Positions 37,770 through 50,479 of a DNA stretch of 64,000 bases are shown in pieces (the stretch's first letter is position 1; each line of letters begins with the position of its first letter). Source of the DNA: Plectrocnemia conspersa (lineage: Eukaryota; Arthropoda; Insecta; Trichoptera; Polycentropodidae); NCBI GenBank assembly GCA_009617715.1, contig VTFK01000584.1:118028-182027 (forward strand), written 5' to 3'. Under the pieces are notes generated by a model, which did no database searches, was not told where the DNA came from, and was given only the letters and a program-made list of their open reading frames with translations. The position numbers were made by a program, and so were the translations under genes.

Positions 37770-40030
37770 AAAATATTTTTACAAAATTTTTGATGTCACA
37801 CTATCATGAATTATTATACAAAATAAAAAAATATAGTAAAAATACGTTTATATTTTTTACAACTAAAAAATAATAAATTATATTTTAAGTAGCATGTTAT
37901 ACTTTAGAATATTATTGATCTCGCTTATGTATTTTTTTCTTGTATATATTGTATAAGATTTTTTAAATCAATCTTAAATAATATAAATATTTAAAAGAGC
38001 CTTCAAGCTCTTAAATCTGAATTTAGTATAAACCACCATTTAATTCATCTTATTTTTAAATCTACAATCCGCGACACAAAATGGTGCGGATTTTAGAGCG
38101 AGCGTGTCATGTTTAATTAATTTAAAGTTATTAATTTATTAGAAATTAACTTACACTATGACTAATTATAAATATATAAACGTGTTTATTGTTGCTGTAG
38201 TCTTCGGCACAGAGTCTAGAAAACCAGGTTAAACTTTAAGGATTCATAATCCCTAAACCTAGTCTGACGTAGAAAAATAATAGAAAGCAGATGTTTTCAC
38301 GCTTCTTATAGTTGTCTTACTCAATAATATCTTAGTGAAAATTCAGCCTAACTTTTACTAATTACAAATTTAATTAAGCATTAAGAACATTATTTAAAGA
38401 TAAAAAATATTAATCGCTTAAAATTAAATTTAAGAAACATCCATTATAAAAAGTACCACTACATATACTTTTTTAGAATAAACGTACCTAAGGCAGCTAT
38501 TTATTGTTTCATGGTACATTTAATTCAAATAACATTAACAAAACATACATTTTGCGCTGAAAATACATACCAGAATTCCTAAAATCTAGGATTTACATAT
38601 TGCGAGATTTATTAAATTATTGATTTCCGGTATTCTAAGTTACAAATATCCGAATCCCCACCCCAATATGGAAAATATGGAATTAATCTACATAATATAT
38701 CATACAGCCAAAATGTAATTGATACAATTGTTTATGAATGAGAAAATATTGTTTTACATTTATTGAGCGTAAAATAACATAAATATAAATAAACTTATTC
38801 AATTTCCTGTTAAAAAGTATACGAATTTATCATCAGGAATTAGCCAATACTTCCAGTCATCCATTGTTGAGTTATTACTTTCAAAGTTACAATTGAATCG
38901 GGAAAATTTGTTTGCCATTCGTGAAAATACGTCGAGATATTATAAAAACATAAAAATATGCTTTGAACTTTTAATATGATTTTTTTATATGAACATTAAA
39001 TAAACCCTCATAGGGCAAAAAACGTCTGTTTTTTTATTATAAATGAACTTTTATTGGTTATTGGTTAAGTCTAGTAATTATTTATGTAAATAACACCCAC
39101 TCTCTCTCGAATAAACTTATTTTTTTTTTATATTTTGTATATATATTTTTCCTAATGATATTTAAATCTCAAGGCTAAGCATAATTTATAAAAAAAAATC
39201 CCTTGCAAAATAAAATGTGTGCTTATCCATATTATTTTTCAAGCAAATGGCAATTATGTATATTCACTAAAATATAAAAAAATATCACAATATAATTTAT
39301 CTTGGATTTATTCTTTTGAAGTATATCATTGTTTCGTGTTTTACGATGGATAACGTTCGTAATATATTTTTTTATCATCATAATCGAATATATTGTTATC
39401 GGTCTGAAAGTTCATCCGTTAAGCGAATCCGATCCACTTCTTTAGGATTATCCTCTTGGACTTATTCGCTAAAAATAATGTTTGCAAAAGTTCATCTTTA
39501 TTTTTGTTTTCTGAATAATTGTATAATACATATAGACAATAGGAGAAAAAATATAGAATCAATAAAAAATATATTTTACTGCCTGTTAAATTGTAGCAAA
39601 TACTTTTTTATTATATTGTCTTAGTTATTACAATTATTTATTATAAATTAGTTATAATATAGCAAATAATGATATTATTAATTTTTGTTACATAATAATA
39701 TATAAAAATATCTTTTAAAGTAAAATAATTACATAGACGTGCGTTTTGAGAAACTAAAAAACTTTGTGCATACTTGACCATTACATCTAACATTTTAAAT
39801 TTACGTCATTATGTATATAGTATTTTTAATAAATCACTATATACTTTAATGGAAGTAAAATATATATAAATATAAGCTTAATAAAAAATCTAAAAAATAC
39901 TTTTATATTTTATTTTTAATAGTTTATTAAATCAACTAACAGGTTAACCTTATACACCACGATTACGCAAACCATATATCAAAAATAAAATATTTAATTA
40001 AAAAATAGTACCATAAGAACTATACCAACT
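37770..40030. other. AT-rich spacer, nothing recognised
   Basis: Featureless A/T-rich sequence. The plus-strand ORF at 39316-39624 is rich in Ile/Tyr/Phe/Asn/Ser codons and looks compositional. Confidence 0.45.
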
Positions 40031-40037
40031 CTCTAGT

Positions 40038-40197
40038 AAAGTGTTGCCAAGTGCTCCAAACATTGGCTTCAGGGTAAGAACAGAGGATGCGACCAAGAAC
40101 TATGGCCAACCTCCGGTGCATACACTTTGAGCTGCTTGAACACCGAAGGGTGATCAACTATACCTCTGAGCAATTTCCAAAATTGTTTAATTTCTAA
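40038..40197 (-). pseudogene. LINE reverse-transcriptase ORF fragment (copy D, diverged)
   Basis: The minus-strand frame reads KQFWKLLRGIVDHPSVFKQL, then KVYAPEVGHSSWSHPLFLP and a stop. This aligns with the C-terminal region of copy A (FFKLLKGAVDNPAIL...WVPEHFRESRSRPLLM) by shared order of KLL-G-VD-P, P-E and S-PL. It is clearly a different and older lineage of the same LINE group. Both ends are lost. Confidence 0.65.
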
Positions 40198-40429
40198 ATA
40201 TAAATTATTTATAATTTTTTTCGTTTTGTAAAATAGTTTGATAGCGAAACAGTCTTAGGCTTCAGTGAGATGACGTCTTTTGCTCATTTAAAACGCTCAT
40301 TTATCGCACCCAGCGCTCATTTCCTCTCAAGTGTCTCATTATCTTGTGTGCTCATATCTTCATTACTTTCACGATTCACATAAATTTTAAAATTAATTAA
40401 CAAGTGGCAAGATATCAAACGGGAGTGTG

Positions 40430-40700
40430 AGCGACGGTAGTACAAATATTTCAATTAGACGAAACGAAATACGCGACGTGCACGCGAATTGAATTTGCAT
40501 ACGTGCCGCTTCGTACGGTTTATCTGGCTCGACCGGAAGCCGGCGGGCCGTTTGCTGATTGCCGCTGCAGGCACTTCCGGTTTCATTACTTCGCTCTCGC
40601 AGTTTTCAAAAATTTTCCAACCGCCCTGTCCCCTGCCATATTTCTCTCTTATTTTCTCAGTCAAACTGTTGGGCGTTCCATTGAGCATGTAATATATAAT
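40430..40700. other. GC-richer island, overlapping ORFs on both strands
   Basis: Contains GACCGGAAGCCGGCGGGCCG and other CpG-rich blocks. ORFs in three frames overlap (40455-40760 minus; 40489 and 40503 plus), as expected when a GC-rich patch lacks stops by chance. None shows a domain. Candidate conserved element. Confidence 0.33.
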
Positions 40701-40709
40701 AAATGAATA

Positions 40710-43550
40710 CCCGACGAAGTCTTTGTGTAGTATGTGTTTAAATAAAATTTGTATAAACATAAATTAATATCAATACCTCAAGATCTGAAATTATTCTAAC
40801 TAGCTTTTATTCTTATCGGTATAGATATATAGATATATAAATATATAAATTTAAATTTATTTTGATAGCATTGCCCTTTCCTTGTAAATCACTCGCTCTT
40901 TATTCCACATATTTATGTATGAAAGTCATATTAATTCTATATACTATTAACTGGTCCAATGGTTTTTGTTTTTAAAAAATTTCATCAGACCGAATTCAAA
41001 GTCTGTAAATTTGTTATATCTATTTTAAAATTATAACTATTATTACAATTTAATCAATAGATGACACTATGAACGACCTATATAGCTCGATTTTATTTTT
41101 TCAAAAATAGAAAAATCTTAAAAAGCATATCTGTGATGATCGATTGAAATGGAAATTATATATCAATTCCTTATTTTATTTTTCCAGGCAGGAAAAAATT
41201 AAAAAAGCAGTAGCATAGGTTTTTTAGCTATTAGTAACCAAATAATATAATACTGGTTATGATATATGCATCAGTTTATTAAAAAAAAATCTAATTATAT
41301 GAACATCTTATATTATTAAAACTGTGATATATTATTGTTAACTTAATTTAGTATTATTTTATGTGACTCCAGTGCTGAATCGTCTAATTGAGCAATTTAA
41401 TTCCAAATTCTACTAATTTCAAAAGTAAAAAAGCCTTAGAGGTTTATTTTTAATCGTAAAAATGTATATGTTTAACACTTTTACATTTTTTTAAATATAG
41501 TTAGGCCGTATATATATATATTAATTTTATTAAAAATAACTCTTACTAATTTACCATTAAAGTACAAATGCGTATAAAATATTTGTTTAATTTAGATTTA
41601 AAGCGAAACGATTTTAGATAAAATATTAGTTTTAATTTTTATCAAAAACTCAGGAAGGAACTGAGTTTATTTATTTTATTTGTAAAAGCATGTGGTTAAA
41701 CAATAATATTAACATAAAATTAAAATTTAAGGTTTCTGTTTTAGTTTTCGATGCATAAGATTAATGTGAATACGCCATTTTTTTTATTGTATTTTTTAGT
41801 ATAAAAAAATAATTTTTATTGTTGATATTTGTAGGCAATCGTAAAGTTTTTTTAAGATAAATATATGTAATCATTTTTATTACCTGAATTTGCTTATGAT
41901 AAATTCAAACTCGTTTTTTTATTTATAATAATGTTAAAAGTAAAAAACATCATAATTTCCCTTAAAATAGCAGCTAGAATGACATGTGCAAATGTCACTT
42001 CGCTACTGTACACCGTTTGGGAAAAGTTCTCGTGATTAATAGCCACATGTATTCTCTGTTTTGTAGTATAGGTTTGAATCGCTTTATTTATAATGGTTTA
42101 CAATTTTAAAAAATAGTATTATTTATGGTACTTTACACCGGAAAAGTATACTTTAAAATTAGTTATATTAATTAATTCAACATTTTATTTTTGATAGTAA
42201 AGGGTCACAATAGCAGCAAGCGATTTAAGGCCGAGTGCATAAAATAAACACGTTGGCAAACATAAGATCATCTCATTTAATAAATATCCTATTTAAATTA
42301 TCTGAATTCTAAAAGTAAGTTTATAAGTTGTTTTAAATTGCTGCTAGCTTGATTATAATTTTGAAATATATTAAAATAAAATATATACGTACATAAATTT
42401 ATATAAACACTATTTTTTAATTAAAAATATTACTTTCAATGAACTTGCCTTAAGCCCAAATTTGTTAAAATAGTTGGATAAATATATTACGAACGTAATC
42501 TCACCGGACCGCTATCTGTCTTTTCTTACTTTGGAGAAGTTAAGTCGAAGGGATTAAAATTTGCCGAAAATGTGTATATCTGAAATGTCAATTAGATAAT
42601 TAAAATTTGCTAATCTAAGTTGATGGGTATTTACATTAATAATAAAATATACTAAATTTAAAAAAAATAAAACTACAAAACACATTTTAGATGCTTCGTA
42701 CTGTCAAATATCAATTTATCGATCGTTGGTTAAAAGGAATTTATTTGTACACTACTAGTGTAATATTTAATATTTAATTGTTTTTATTGCATACTGCAAT
42801 AAAAATCATATAATGCTTATTATAAATTAAAGTACTTTATCGATCCTAAAAATGCGTAAGTAATTAATATTTTACCATAACATATTATAGACACTGGAAT
42901 TGTGCCCTTTTTTACAGCTAGTAAAGTTCGAGACGAGATTCGAAACAATTTGCTTCAATTCTATTTCGGATCAAATCTATTTACGTAACTGAATAAAATA
43001 AACTTTATCTCGCGTGTGTAAATACAGATTTTATCAAAAGCACATATTCTTTGTTTCATAAAAAATGCGGTTATTTGGTCTTATGTTGGAATATTTAAGT
43101 TTTCCATAGACATATGTATGTATTATAATATGAACGTAATAATTGCTATTTTAATCGATAATTCGTGTTATTTTGAAACATGCAATTGTGAGATTATTTT
43201 TTTATTTTACAATTTTGCTCAATATATATTGTATCATATATTTGAATGGTAAATAGTTTAGATTAATTTGACTTGAAAAATTGATAAGACACACCCTAAT
43301 TTAAATTTATGTTTACACTCTTACTTTTGTAAAGATATTACGAGAGTACGAAAGTACGCTGATAAAAGTAATTTTTAATGACATAGTACATTCAGAAAGT
43401 AACTTATAGTTATTTATTAAAACTTATTATCTGACTATTTAAAATTTAACGCGCCTTTTATTGTTGCTGTGTAACTTTAATTAATGCTAAAATTTTTAAG
43501 TCCTTCGTATTAACTAAACAAGATTCAATATAAATTTTAATAGCAGTGAA
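40710..43550. other. AT-rich spacer, nothing recognised
   Basis: No coding-like frame or repeat that I can support. Confidence 0.45.
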
Positions 43551-43559
43551 TTTATAATA

Positions 43560-44030
43560 AAATTAATATTAATTAATGGTCGGGCAAATAACGAATTTTT
43601 GCAACAGTTTGGTCAAAGTTGCGTGTGGCTTTCGAGTTTGCCAAAAATCTCAACCGGGAAGAAGAAGAAAAGTACGTACCTACAAAAGAAAAGGAAAACT
43701 CTCACGGAGTGAAACAATGGCGGAGGCAGAAAGTTGTCCGAAAGAATTAATTCCGCGGTTTGGCGTAGTGGCTGGTTCGGAATAGGAAATGGACTGTGTG
43801 GGGTTCGGATGCGGGAAACACGAAATCAATATCTCGTTTGCGGCTGCTGCTGGAGAGAACGTCTTTCCTCTACTTGTGGCGTAACGACGTACGCATATGC
43901 GCAATTTGCATACGAGCCGATGCGTAATGGCGGTTGCCAGATTCAAAAATCGAACGTTTCCGAATCGGGGCGAAAATACGCCCAAGCGTGTGTGAGGAAT
44001 GGTATGATGATGTAACGTAGAAATGGGTTT
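43560..44030. other. GC-richer island, overlapping ORFs on both strands
   Basis: CpG-rich stretch with three overlapping ORFs in different frames (43576-43785 and 43734-44015 plus, 43680-44099 minus). Translations are basic and low in hydrophobic order, with no domain or splice signals. I read it as a non-coding island; a short first exon of an unknown gene cannot be excluded. Confidence 0.33.
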
Positions 44031-44459
44031 AATAAAATTAATGAGAGCTTTCATAAAAAAAATAAGGAAAAACACAATATTTTCATTTGTCATTAGCATA
44101 TAATAAACATTAAGAAGGATTAAAAATTGGCACTTAATCTTTTTTATGTTTTATAAAAGTATGCTTCATTCATATATTTTACCGTAAGTTATGAAATAGA
44201 ATATATCTCTACTACTTTGCAACTTATCCGTATTTCTTACATTTTTTCATAGATTTATGTAGCTTTTTTTTCATTGAAATCATCGATTTTTTTAAATTTA
44301 TTATTTTTATATCAATTTTGTATATAAAACGCTTAACACTATTGTCTAGTCAATCTTTATTAATGAATGTAATTTTTTCTCATAGACATTAAGGCGAATT
44401 TCAAAAATTCGATCCATCACAAAACCTAAAGCTATGATATTTTACATGTAGCACTGAGC

Positions 44460-44555
44460 TATTAAAAATAAATATAAATAATATTCAAAAAACAAGGATA
44501 AATCATATATCTAGATTCCATCAGACTTTTTGAACTCAAACCGTTTGCATCATAA
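44460..44555. repeat. left copy of a ~100-bp direct repeat flanking a LINE 3' end
   Basis: It begins TATTAAAAATAAATATAA and ends CCGTTTGCATCATAA. The same sequence reappears at 44691-44807 with an extra 22-bp stretch (around TAGAGAATTAAG) and two extra As. The two copies sit exactly at the edges of the inserted LINE piece, so they are best read as a long target-site duplication. Confidence 0.85.
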
Positions 44556-44690
44556 TTTATTATTATTATTTTTATTATTTTAGATTAAATTAAGACCATC
44601 GTGGCCTAACAGGTTACCCCAATGCGCCACGATGGTCGAAAACAAATTTTAAATTTATAAAACATAAAAAAAAAAGTATATATACATAAA
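44556..44690 (-). mobile_element. LINE 3' end only (copy B), about 135 bp
   Basis: Minus-strand insertion: an A-rich tail (seen as TTATTATTATTATTTTTATT on the + strand), then the copy-A 3' UTR almost unchanged, including the 12-bp stem-loop at 44594-44637 and the following ACATAAAAAAA region. It is truncated before the ORF. It is flanked by the long direct repeats. Confidence 0.85.
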
Positions 44691-44807
44691 TATTAAAAAA
44701 ATAAATATAAATAATATTCAAAAAACAAGGATAAATCATATATCTAGATTCTAGAGAATTAAGTTTATTAGCACAGACTTTTTGAACTCAAACCGTTTGC
44801 ATCATAA
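44691..44807. repeat. right copy of the ~100-bp direct repeat
   Basis: Full-length version of the 44460-44555 sequence. It continues into unduplicated DNA at GAATCCCTATCG. Confidence 0.85.
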
Positions 44808-45129
44808 GAATCCCTATCGAGCTCGACGGTTTACCGTTACATTCTAATTAGAATCCACTACTATTTGCCTCTCAGCCATACACCGTGGGGGTGTTACCCT
44901 GCACTTCTAAAGAAATATTTACCATTTTATTTTTATTAAATAATAATGCTCTTTTCTTATAATAAATATAAATATTTTATTGGTTTTGGAAACAAAAGTA
45001 GTAAGAATACATTTAATAATGACTATAATAATTATATTTATTTAAAATATCGTTGAAATTCCGCACAAAATTTAAAAAAATCAGATACATAAGTAGTAAA
45101 ATTATAGAATGAAGTTAGTGGTATTGTAG

Positions 45130-45300
45130 GTTAATCAAATTTATTCATTTAGCAATCCAGAACTGACGCCGATCCCCTAGAAATAAAAATGGGAGTGGTG
45201 TCGCATGCAACGAAGAAAGAGATAAAGCATGCTCTTTCGTGTAACGGTATTTCGTCCAGATGACATGAGAATCTTATGAAGCAAACCGTTTGAATATCAA
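45130..45300. other. GC-richer unclassified segment
   Basis: Mixed composition, with GACGCCGATCCCCTAG and GTGGTGTCGCATGCAACG. No ORF or promoter boxes are recognised. It could be a conserved element or an old repeat. Confidence 0.25.
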
Positions 45301-45932
45301 CTTCATAAATATTTTTACTTCTTCACAGACAATACTGACAAGAATCAGCGATGCATTAATATGCGTAAAAAACAAATTATAATTGTATTAATGGCTATAG
45401 TCATTATGGCTGATCACTTCCAAAGATCACTATCATTTAAATTCATATTAAAAAAGCATTTTCTAAAGTTTCTCCTTTGATTCAATTGGTGAAAATAAAC
45501 AACACGTAGTGTCAAACATTTTATAAACCTATTTAAAAGATCTTAATAACTACATTATTGCAATATAATTAATAATGCAATTCAGGCGTCAACTGCATTT
45601 TATGGATTTTTGTTGAGTCAAACAGCTTTTTGCATATTAAATAAACACAAAGCGTTTCATTAACCTGAAAGTCGTACATACTAGGCACTGAAAATCTAAA
45701 AGAACATGAATTAGTTTCTTAAAAGATTCTTTAAAATAAAATTATTAAAATAAAATTTTATATTATATATGTAGAAGTACATATTTGCAAAGATATTTAT
45801 ATCAACTTTAATAATTAAAATTAACAGAAATATTTTGACACCTACCTTCAATATAATTTTGCTATCATCCGATTCACATCCCGTACTAGGTATAGCGTAA
45901 GATAATAATTGCGTCAATATATATTAGAATTA

Positions 45933-46189
45933 TTAAATCGCACCAATATTGAATTTAAAATTATTTAGCGTAAATTGCGTTCTAACAGTAATGTCAAGAG
46001 TGTGAGAGAGAATTTTTTGTGCAACAACTGAGATCGTTATGATCGTTATGTTAAAAGCTTTCTCTTGGGTGCGTCCATAGACTCCAAGGGTCTCCGAAGC
46101 AGTTTTAACCATGGATTCCAGACGTCGAGCTGGACCAGTGGATGCAAAGAGAGAAGCGGCGGCTTTTGCGATGTTTAGTGGTACAGCTT
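45933..46189 (-). other. unrecognised open frame, 85 codons, minus strand
   Basis: The frame is open between stops on the minus strand. The first part looks like real protein (NIAKAAASLFASTGPARRLE then MVKTASETLGVYGRTQEKAF), with balanced codons and an Ala-rich amphipathic character. The rest becomes A/T-driven. It could be an exon fragment or retrocopy of an unknown gene; no domain is recognised. Confidence 0.28.
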
Positions 46190-47331
46190 ACAAGTCATCC
46201 TTTTCGTATTTGAAGTCCCTATAAACGTATTAAGTTCAAGTGTTTTGAACTGCAAAGTGGATGATCAACCGTAAATGTCAGTAGGATTGTCAAAAAAAGT
46301 ATCTGAGGAAGTGATCATTGGTTATCGCTTTTCGAATTTATACATATCTCTTTTATACATAACATTATCGAATTCGTAGATAACTCTTTCAGTGGAACGG
46401 CTAATTACAAAAGTGTAGTTCCATTAGCTCAAGACTATAACCTAAAATTTTATTAAGAAAATTCTATTAGGCTCTGTCTTTGAATATTTACTTTCTCACC
46501 TGCTTTTCATGATTAAATAGCATGATATTTTAATTATATTTGCCCTATCGGGTTATCCAATTGTTAAGCGAAAGGGTGTTTATTTAGTACAGTAATTTGT
46601 TTAATGTAATAAGCAAAAAGGGAACAATTGCTAAGTTTTTAGATTTTTTTCGTCGATAATTGTTCCTTTGTATTATAGTTTAAACACGCTTTAAAACTAC
46701 CTGTCTCACTCTTACTCAAGAAAAAAAATTAGAGATAGCAAAATAACTTAAAGCTTACTTTAAAAATTATTGTGTATTTTTAAACTGAACTGAAAATAAA
46801 AAATAAATATGTATTTTAAACTATATTTTATGCTATAAAATAAAATTATTTTAAGTTTATTATTATTTTTATTTTACATAATTGACATAAGTATCTTAAG
46901 TATTGAAATATATTTAATATCACCTTAATTTTTTATATAAAATAAATATAACTATATAGTTTAAGATTTTAATTTTAAAAAATATTCAGTGAAATTTATA
47001 AAAAAATGGTAATTTTTTTATTTAATTATTAAATAATACAGTTAAATACATATTTTGACACTAAACTTGAGTAAAAAACAAGAAACGCAACATTATAGAA
47101 CCCTTTAACAACATTAAATCACAAAATTATCGTATTATATAATATATCGTAGAATGTTTCTAAAGAATAAGTCGTTCAAATTGTATTTTCCAAAATCAGT
47201 GACACATGTGTTGGTTCTCTTTATATTTTCTATATTTATATAAAAATCAAATGTCCGTTTGTTGCAAAAATAATTTATGATGCTAGTTCTATGGTGAGAT
47301 TTATGACAATCGTGCTATTTATTAAAATTGT

Positions 47332-47570
47332 TTTTTTCAGTTTTGTGTTCCTGAACGTCTCCGAGAATCACGATCGCACCCTCTATTGATGACCGTTAGG
47401 ACCAGGACGTCTGCACTAGCCGGCTCGCCTATGCTTGTCGCCATTCAACTCCTTAATACACTGCTGGAATTGCACATTGATCTGCTTAATATCAGCAACA
47501 AGAAGCTTATCTGGTTTGTATCATTTGATTTAAATATGTTATGCATTGCTTCTTACTTTTTTGCGTACTA
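47332..47570 (+). pseudogene. LINE reverse-transcriptase ORF, C-terminal end (copy C)
   Basis: The plus-strand frame reads FCVPERLRESRSHPLLM, VRTRTSALAGSPM, VAIQLLNTL and IDLLNIS before stopping at 47570. It aligns residue for residue with the last ~65 codons of copy A (WVPEHFRESRSRPLLMAVRA...VAIRLLNTL...IDLFNVS). The copy is in the opposite orientation and lacks the stem-loop 3' UTR, so it is a related subfamily or an older copy. The 5' truncation point coincides with TTTTTTTCAG, which mimics a splice acceptor. Confidence 0.8.
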
Positions 47571-47579
47571 AAATAGTTG

Positions 47580-48580
47580 GTATAACCTTTTAGGTCAAGA
47601 TTATCATATTTTAATTTAAATAAATAAATATTACGTAAGGCAATTCGAGCTCACCCAGGGAATCATTTCACCGTTTATCTTACTTAATACGGGAGTAAAG
47701 GACCGCCTTTGATTTACGAGAAAAATAATAGTCTCTGTCTTTGTGTCGTTTATTTTGACTTTTCATTTGCGATAAAAATTCAATCACATTTTAGCTTTGT
47801 ACCGAATATTTTTATGCTTAATGAGGACGTACAATATATCGCTAGGTTGGCAAAGAAAATATAAAGATAATAAATTTTAATACATATAATGAAAAATACG
47901 TACGTACATTTATAATATAAGTTATTAATTTGCGATGGTATGCTTAAGATTAACTGCGACAAAACCTATCCGATCTGATTTCGTCCAGCTTAAGAAAATA
48001 TGTGATGGATGTACGTTATAGTATGAACGATCGATTGCTTTGATTCGTTTTGAGTATTTATGGTAAAAATTCCAGTCGTAAAATAATAGTTCTAATCAGT
48101 ATACATGAAGTACAGTATGAGCCAAGTAACCTGCTCTGTAGCACAATGTCTTTGTGTTTTACTTCAAAGTATAAACCAATGTATATATAATGGTTTCAGA
48201 GGCTATATATATTATATCTGATCATTATCTTGTTTCAAATAAGATTTTATGTGATTAGCTCTTCTATGCTATGCATTTTTATTTAAATCTGCATTTCTAC
48301 AAAAACTTATTAAATGATTAGAAACATACATATTTATTTGTTGTGCTATAGTAAGCTATCACTTTTTTATTATTAATTTTATGTTATTTGGAACAAAGCT
48401 TTACCTGGTATTTTAAAAAAAACTAGGCTGTTACAGTGTACTTAAAGAAATTTTAAATAACCGCTTGGGGGTTTTTTGAACCAGTTACTTTATTTAAACT
48501 CGTGAATTTTATCTCCTTTTTGAATTCTGCGTAACGCTCTCTGTTGATAACATTGTGATCTATCATATGCTACATTACTT
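47580..48580. other. AT-rich spacer, nothing recognised
   Basis: No coding-like frame. The ORF at 47780-47962 (minus) is compositional. Confidence 0.45.
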
Positions 48581-48589
48581 TTGGTTCAA

Positions 48590-48990
48590 TTTCTCGTGAT
48601 TCCAGTGCTGCAATCCGGAAAGTAAATTGCCACCCCGTATATGTGTTAAGTTAACATTATGCCCGCGTACGCACCCGCAGAAAAGAAACATCCCCACCAA
48701 GCCGAGATAATGTTTTATCTGATTGTGTCGCGGGGGTGATTTCTACCCAGCCCCGCGGGGACTAAGCAGAAATCGCGTATACGCAATGAAAAATATGTGT
48801 TCGACCAGGGAAAATAAAAAAAACAATACAACAACACAATGAAATATGACTCGGGTGCCGGTCTTTGCAAACAAACAACACTTGTAAATATTTAAACAAC
48901 TTTCTAATGTAAATTTGAGCGCCGAGATTGTATGGCGTTGGATGGTATGATTTATTTACGGCGGCTGCGATATTAAAAATTATCGCAGTT
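48590..48990. other. GC-richer island, no ORF
   Basis: Among the most GC-rich short stretches here, with GCCCGCGTACGCACCCGC and CAGCCCCGCGGGGACTAAGC (a CCCCGCGGGG palindrome). It is non-coding; a regulatory element is a guess. Confidence 0.35.
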
Positions 48991-48999
48991 ATTAAATAA

Positions 49000-50400
49000 C
49001 AACAGAAAGTTCAAGTGATGACGATTTATGTAGTTTACAAGTGCTTGCCCTGAATTATGAAATAGTAATTAGTGTGAACAGTGATTTAATTACGATAATT
49101 TTGTAGTGGTTGTGTATCTGATTTGTAATTCCATACTTTTAAAATTCTTAACCTAGATATGATTACATAATTTAACTAACACTGATAAACAATATCTATA
49201 ATTTTTGTTCTAGTTTCTTAAATTATTACTCACACATTAAAATTTTGAGAAGCAAAATTAAATTTTATATTTATAGTTATTTATTGTATGTATTAACTTT
49301 AATACCACATTTATGTCTTACTAAATTTATTGAAAATGAATATTTAAAACAGTAACTTTTCAGAAAATGTTTGTTAAGGCTTTCATTATATCTAATAATC
49401 GAAATTGGATATCCAGCAGTGAAATATATCGCCTAACTCTAGTAGGTCGGATTTAACTGGTTTAGTGTTTTAATGGATTCACCGCTGAACTTTGATTACA
49501 TATAAATCTGCCACTACTACAAACTCAAATCAATATATTTAATTTAACTTATATATATTTTATTAAAATTTTCTCAAGAGTAATATTTTTTAATATCATT
49601 ATTGTATATTTTATCTTGTACTATCAAAAAAATATTTGTTACAAGGTAGATAAAAATGTATTATACATATTTATATACATACTTACCAAATCGGTATCAA
49701 TTGATGTTTCCGTTAAAAAAAATAATCTAACCTTATCTCTAGGCAAGGTCGCCGCCGCATTACATCGATTTTAGCCCAATTTTTTCCTTTTATTGGTGCC
49801 AGATAACACGATTAAAATCATTAGCACGAAATTGAGCCTACTGTACAATATTTATTTTTAAATTTCCCACGTTGGTAATTGGCAGTATGGAAGGTGTTTA
49901 CCAAAGGAGATTATACATAATCAGAAACTGGGTATTCCTAATAAAGACCTCTGTAGGTATCATACATATTTTGTATATGTGCACGGCGTTAGATACGACT
50001 AGGTATTTTGCGTCAAACAGCTAAGTGGTTTCCCACCCCATTGAAAAGGGCTTCACATTCCGTTACCGGTAGCTTAACAGCGTATAAAGATCTATTAAAA
50101 TGGTTAAAAATGTATGTATACTTGTAAAATAAATTTAATATTAGATATGCGTTCATTCTGCACATATACACTAAAATAATAACTAGCATAATGATACAAA
50201 ATAGGTTACAATTAAGACTTTAAAATGTTTTAATATTATTAAAAATAATTCATATGTATTCATAATAAAACATATGTTTAAATACACATTACTAATGGAC
50301 TCATTAAGCCTGAAATCCATATATAATAATAGAGCCAGCTTCTAGTATTCGTATTATATGTATTGCTTTATTAATGTATTTTATGTATGACATCCATTTT
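49000..50400. other. AT-rich spacer, nothing recognised
   Basis: A small mixed patch lies near 49740-49800 (GGCAAGGTCGCCGCCGCATT). Otherwise A/T-rich and featureless. Confidence 0.45.
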
Positions 50401-50407
50401 AATTCAT

Positions 50408-50475
50408 TCGGTAAGAAATGAGTGGTATAAGTCGCTGACTATTGACTTAAGCGACATGGGTTCGAATCCCATTTT
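50408..50475 (+). repeat. tRNA-like sequence (pseudo-tRNA or SINE head)
   Basis: It has a perfect T arm (ATGGG TTCGAAT CCCAT) with B-box GGTTCGAATCCC, an A-box-like GAGTGGTATAAG, and acceptor-like ends that pair roughly (GGTAAG against TTTACC). The anticodon arm does not fold with a 7-nt loop: GTCGCT/AGCGAC encloses 13 nt. It is therefore not a standard tRNA. It could be a decayed tRNA or the head of a tRNA-derived SINE. Confidence 0.5.
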
Positions 50476-50479
50476 ACCC

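Noticed and set aside
40455..40760. 101-codon minus ORF with two plus-strand ORFs across it
   Set aside because: Three frames open at once in a GC-rich patch is what chance predicts.
43576..44099. Three overlapping ORFs up to 139 codons
   Set aside because: Open on both strands at once, basic low-order peptides, no domain; treated as an island.
47386..47571. 61-codon ORF as a host gene
   Set aside because: It matches the C terminus of the LINE reverse-transcriptase ORF at 30.6-30.8 kb.
50408..50475. Functional tRNA gene
   Set aside because: The anticodon stem encloses 13 nt and the acceptor ends pair imperfectly.
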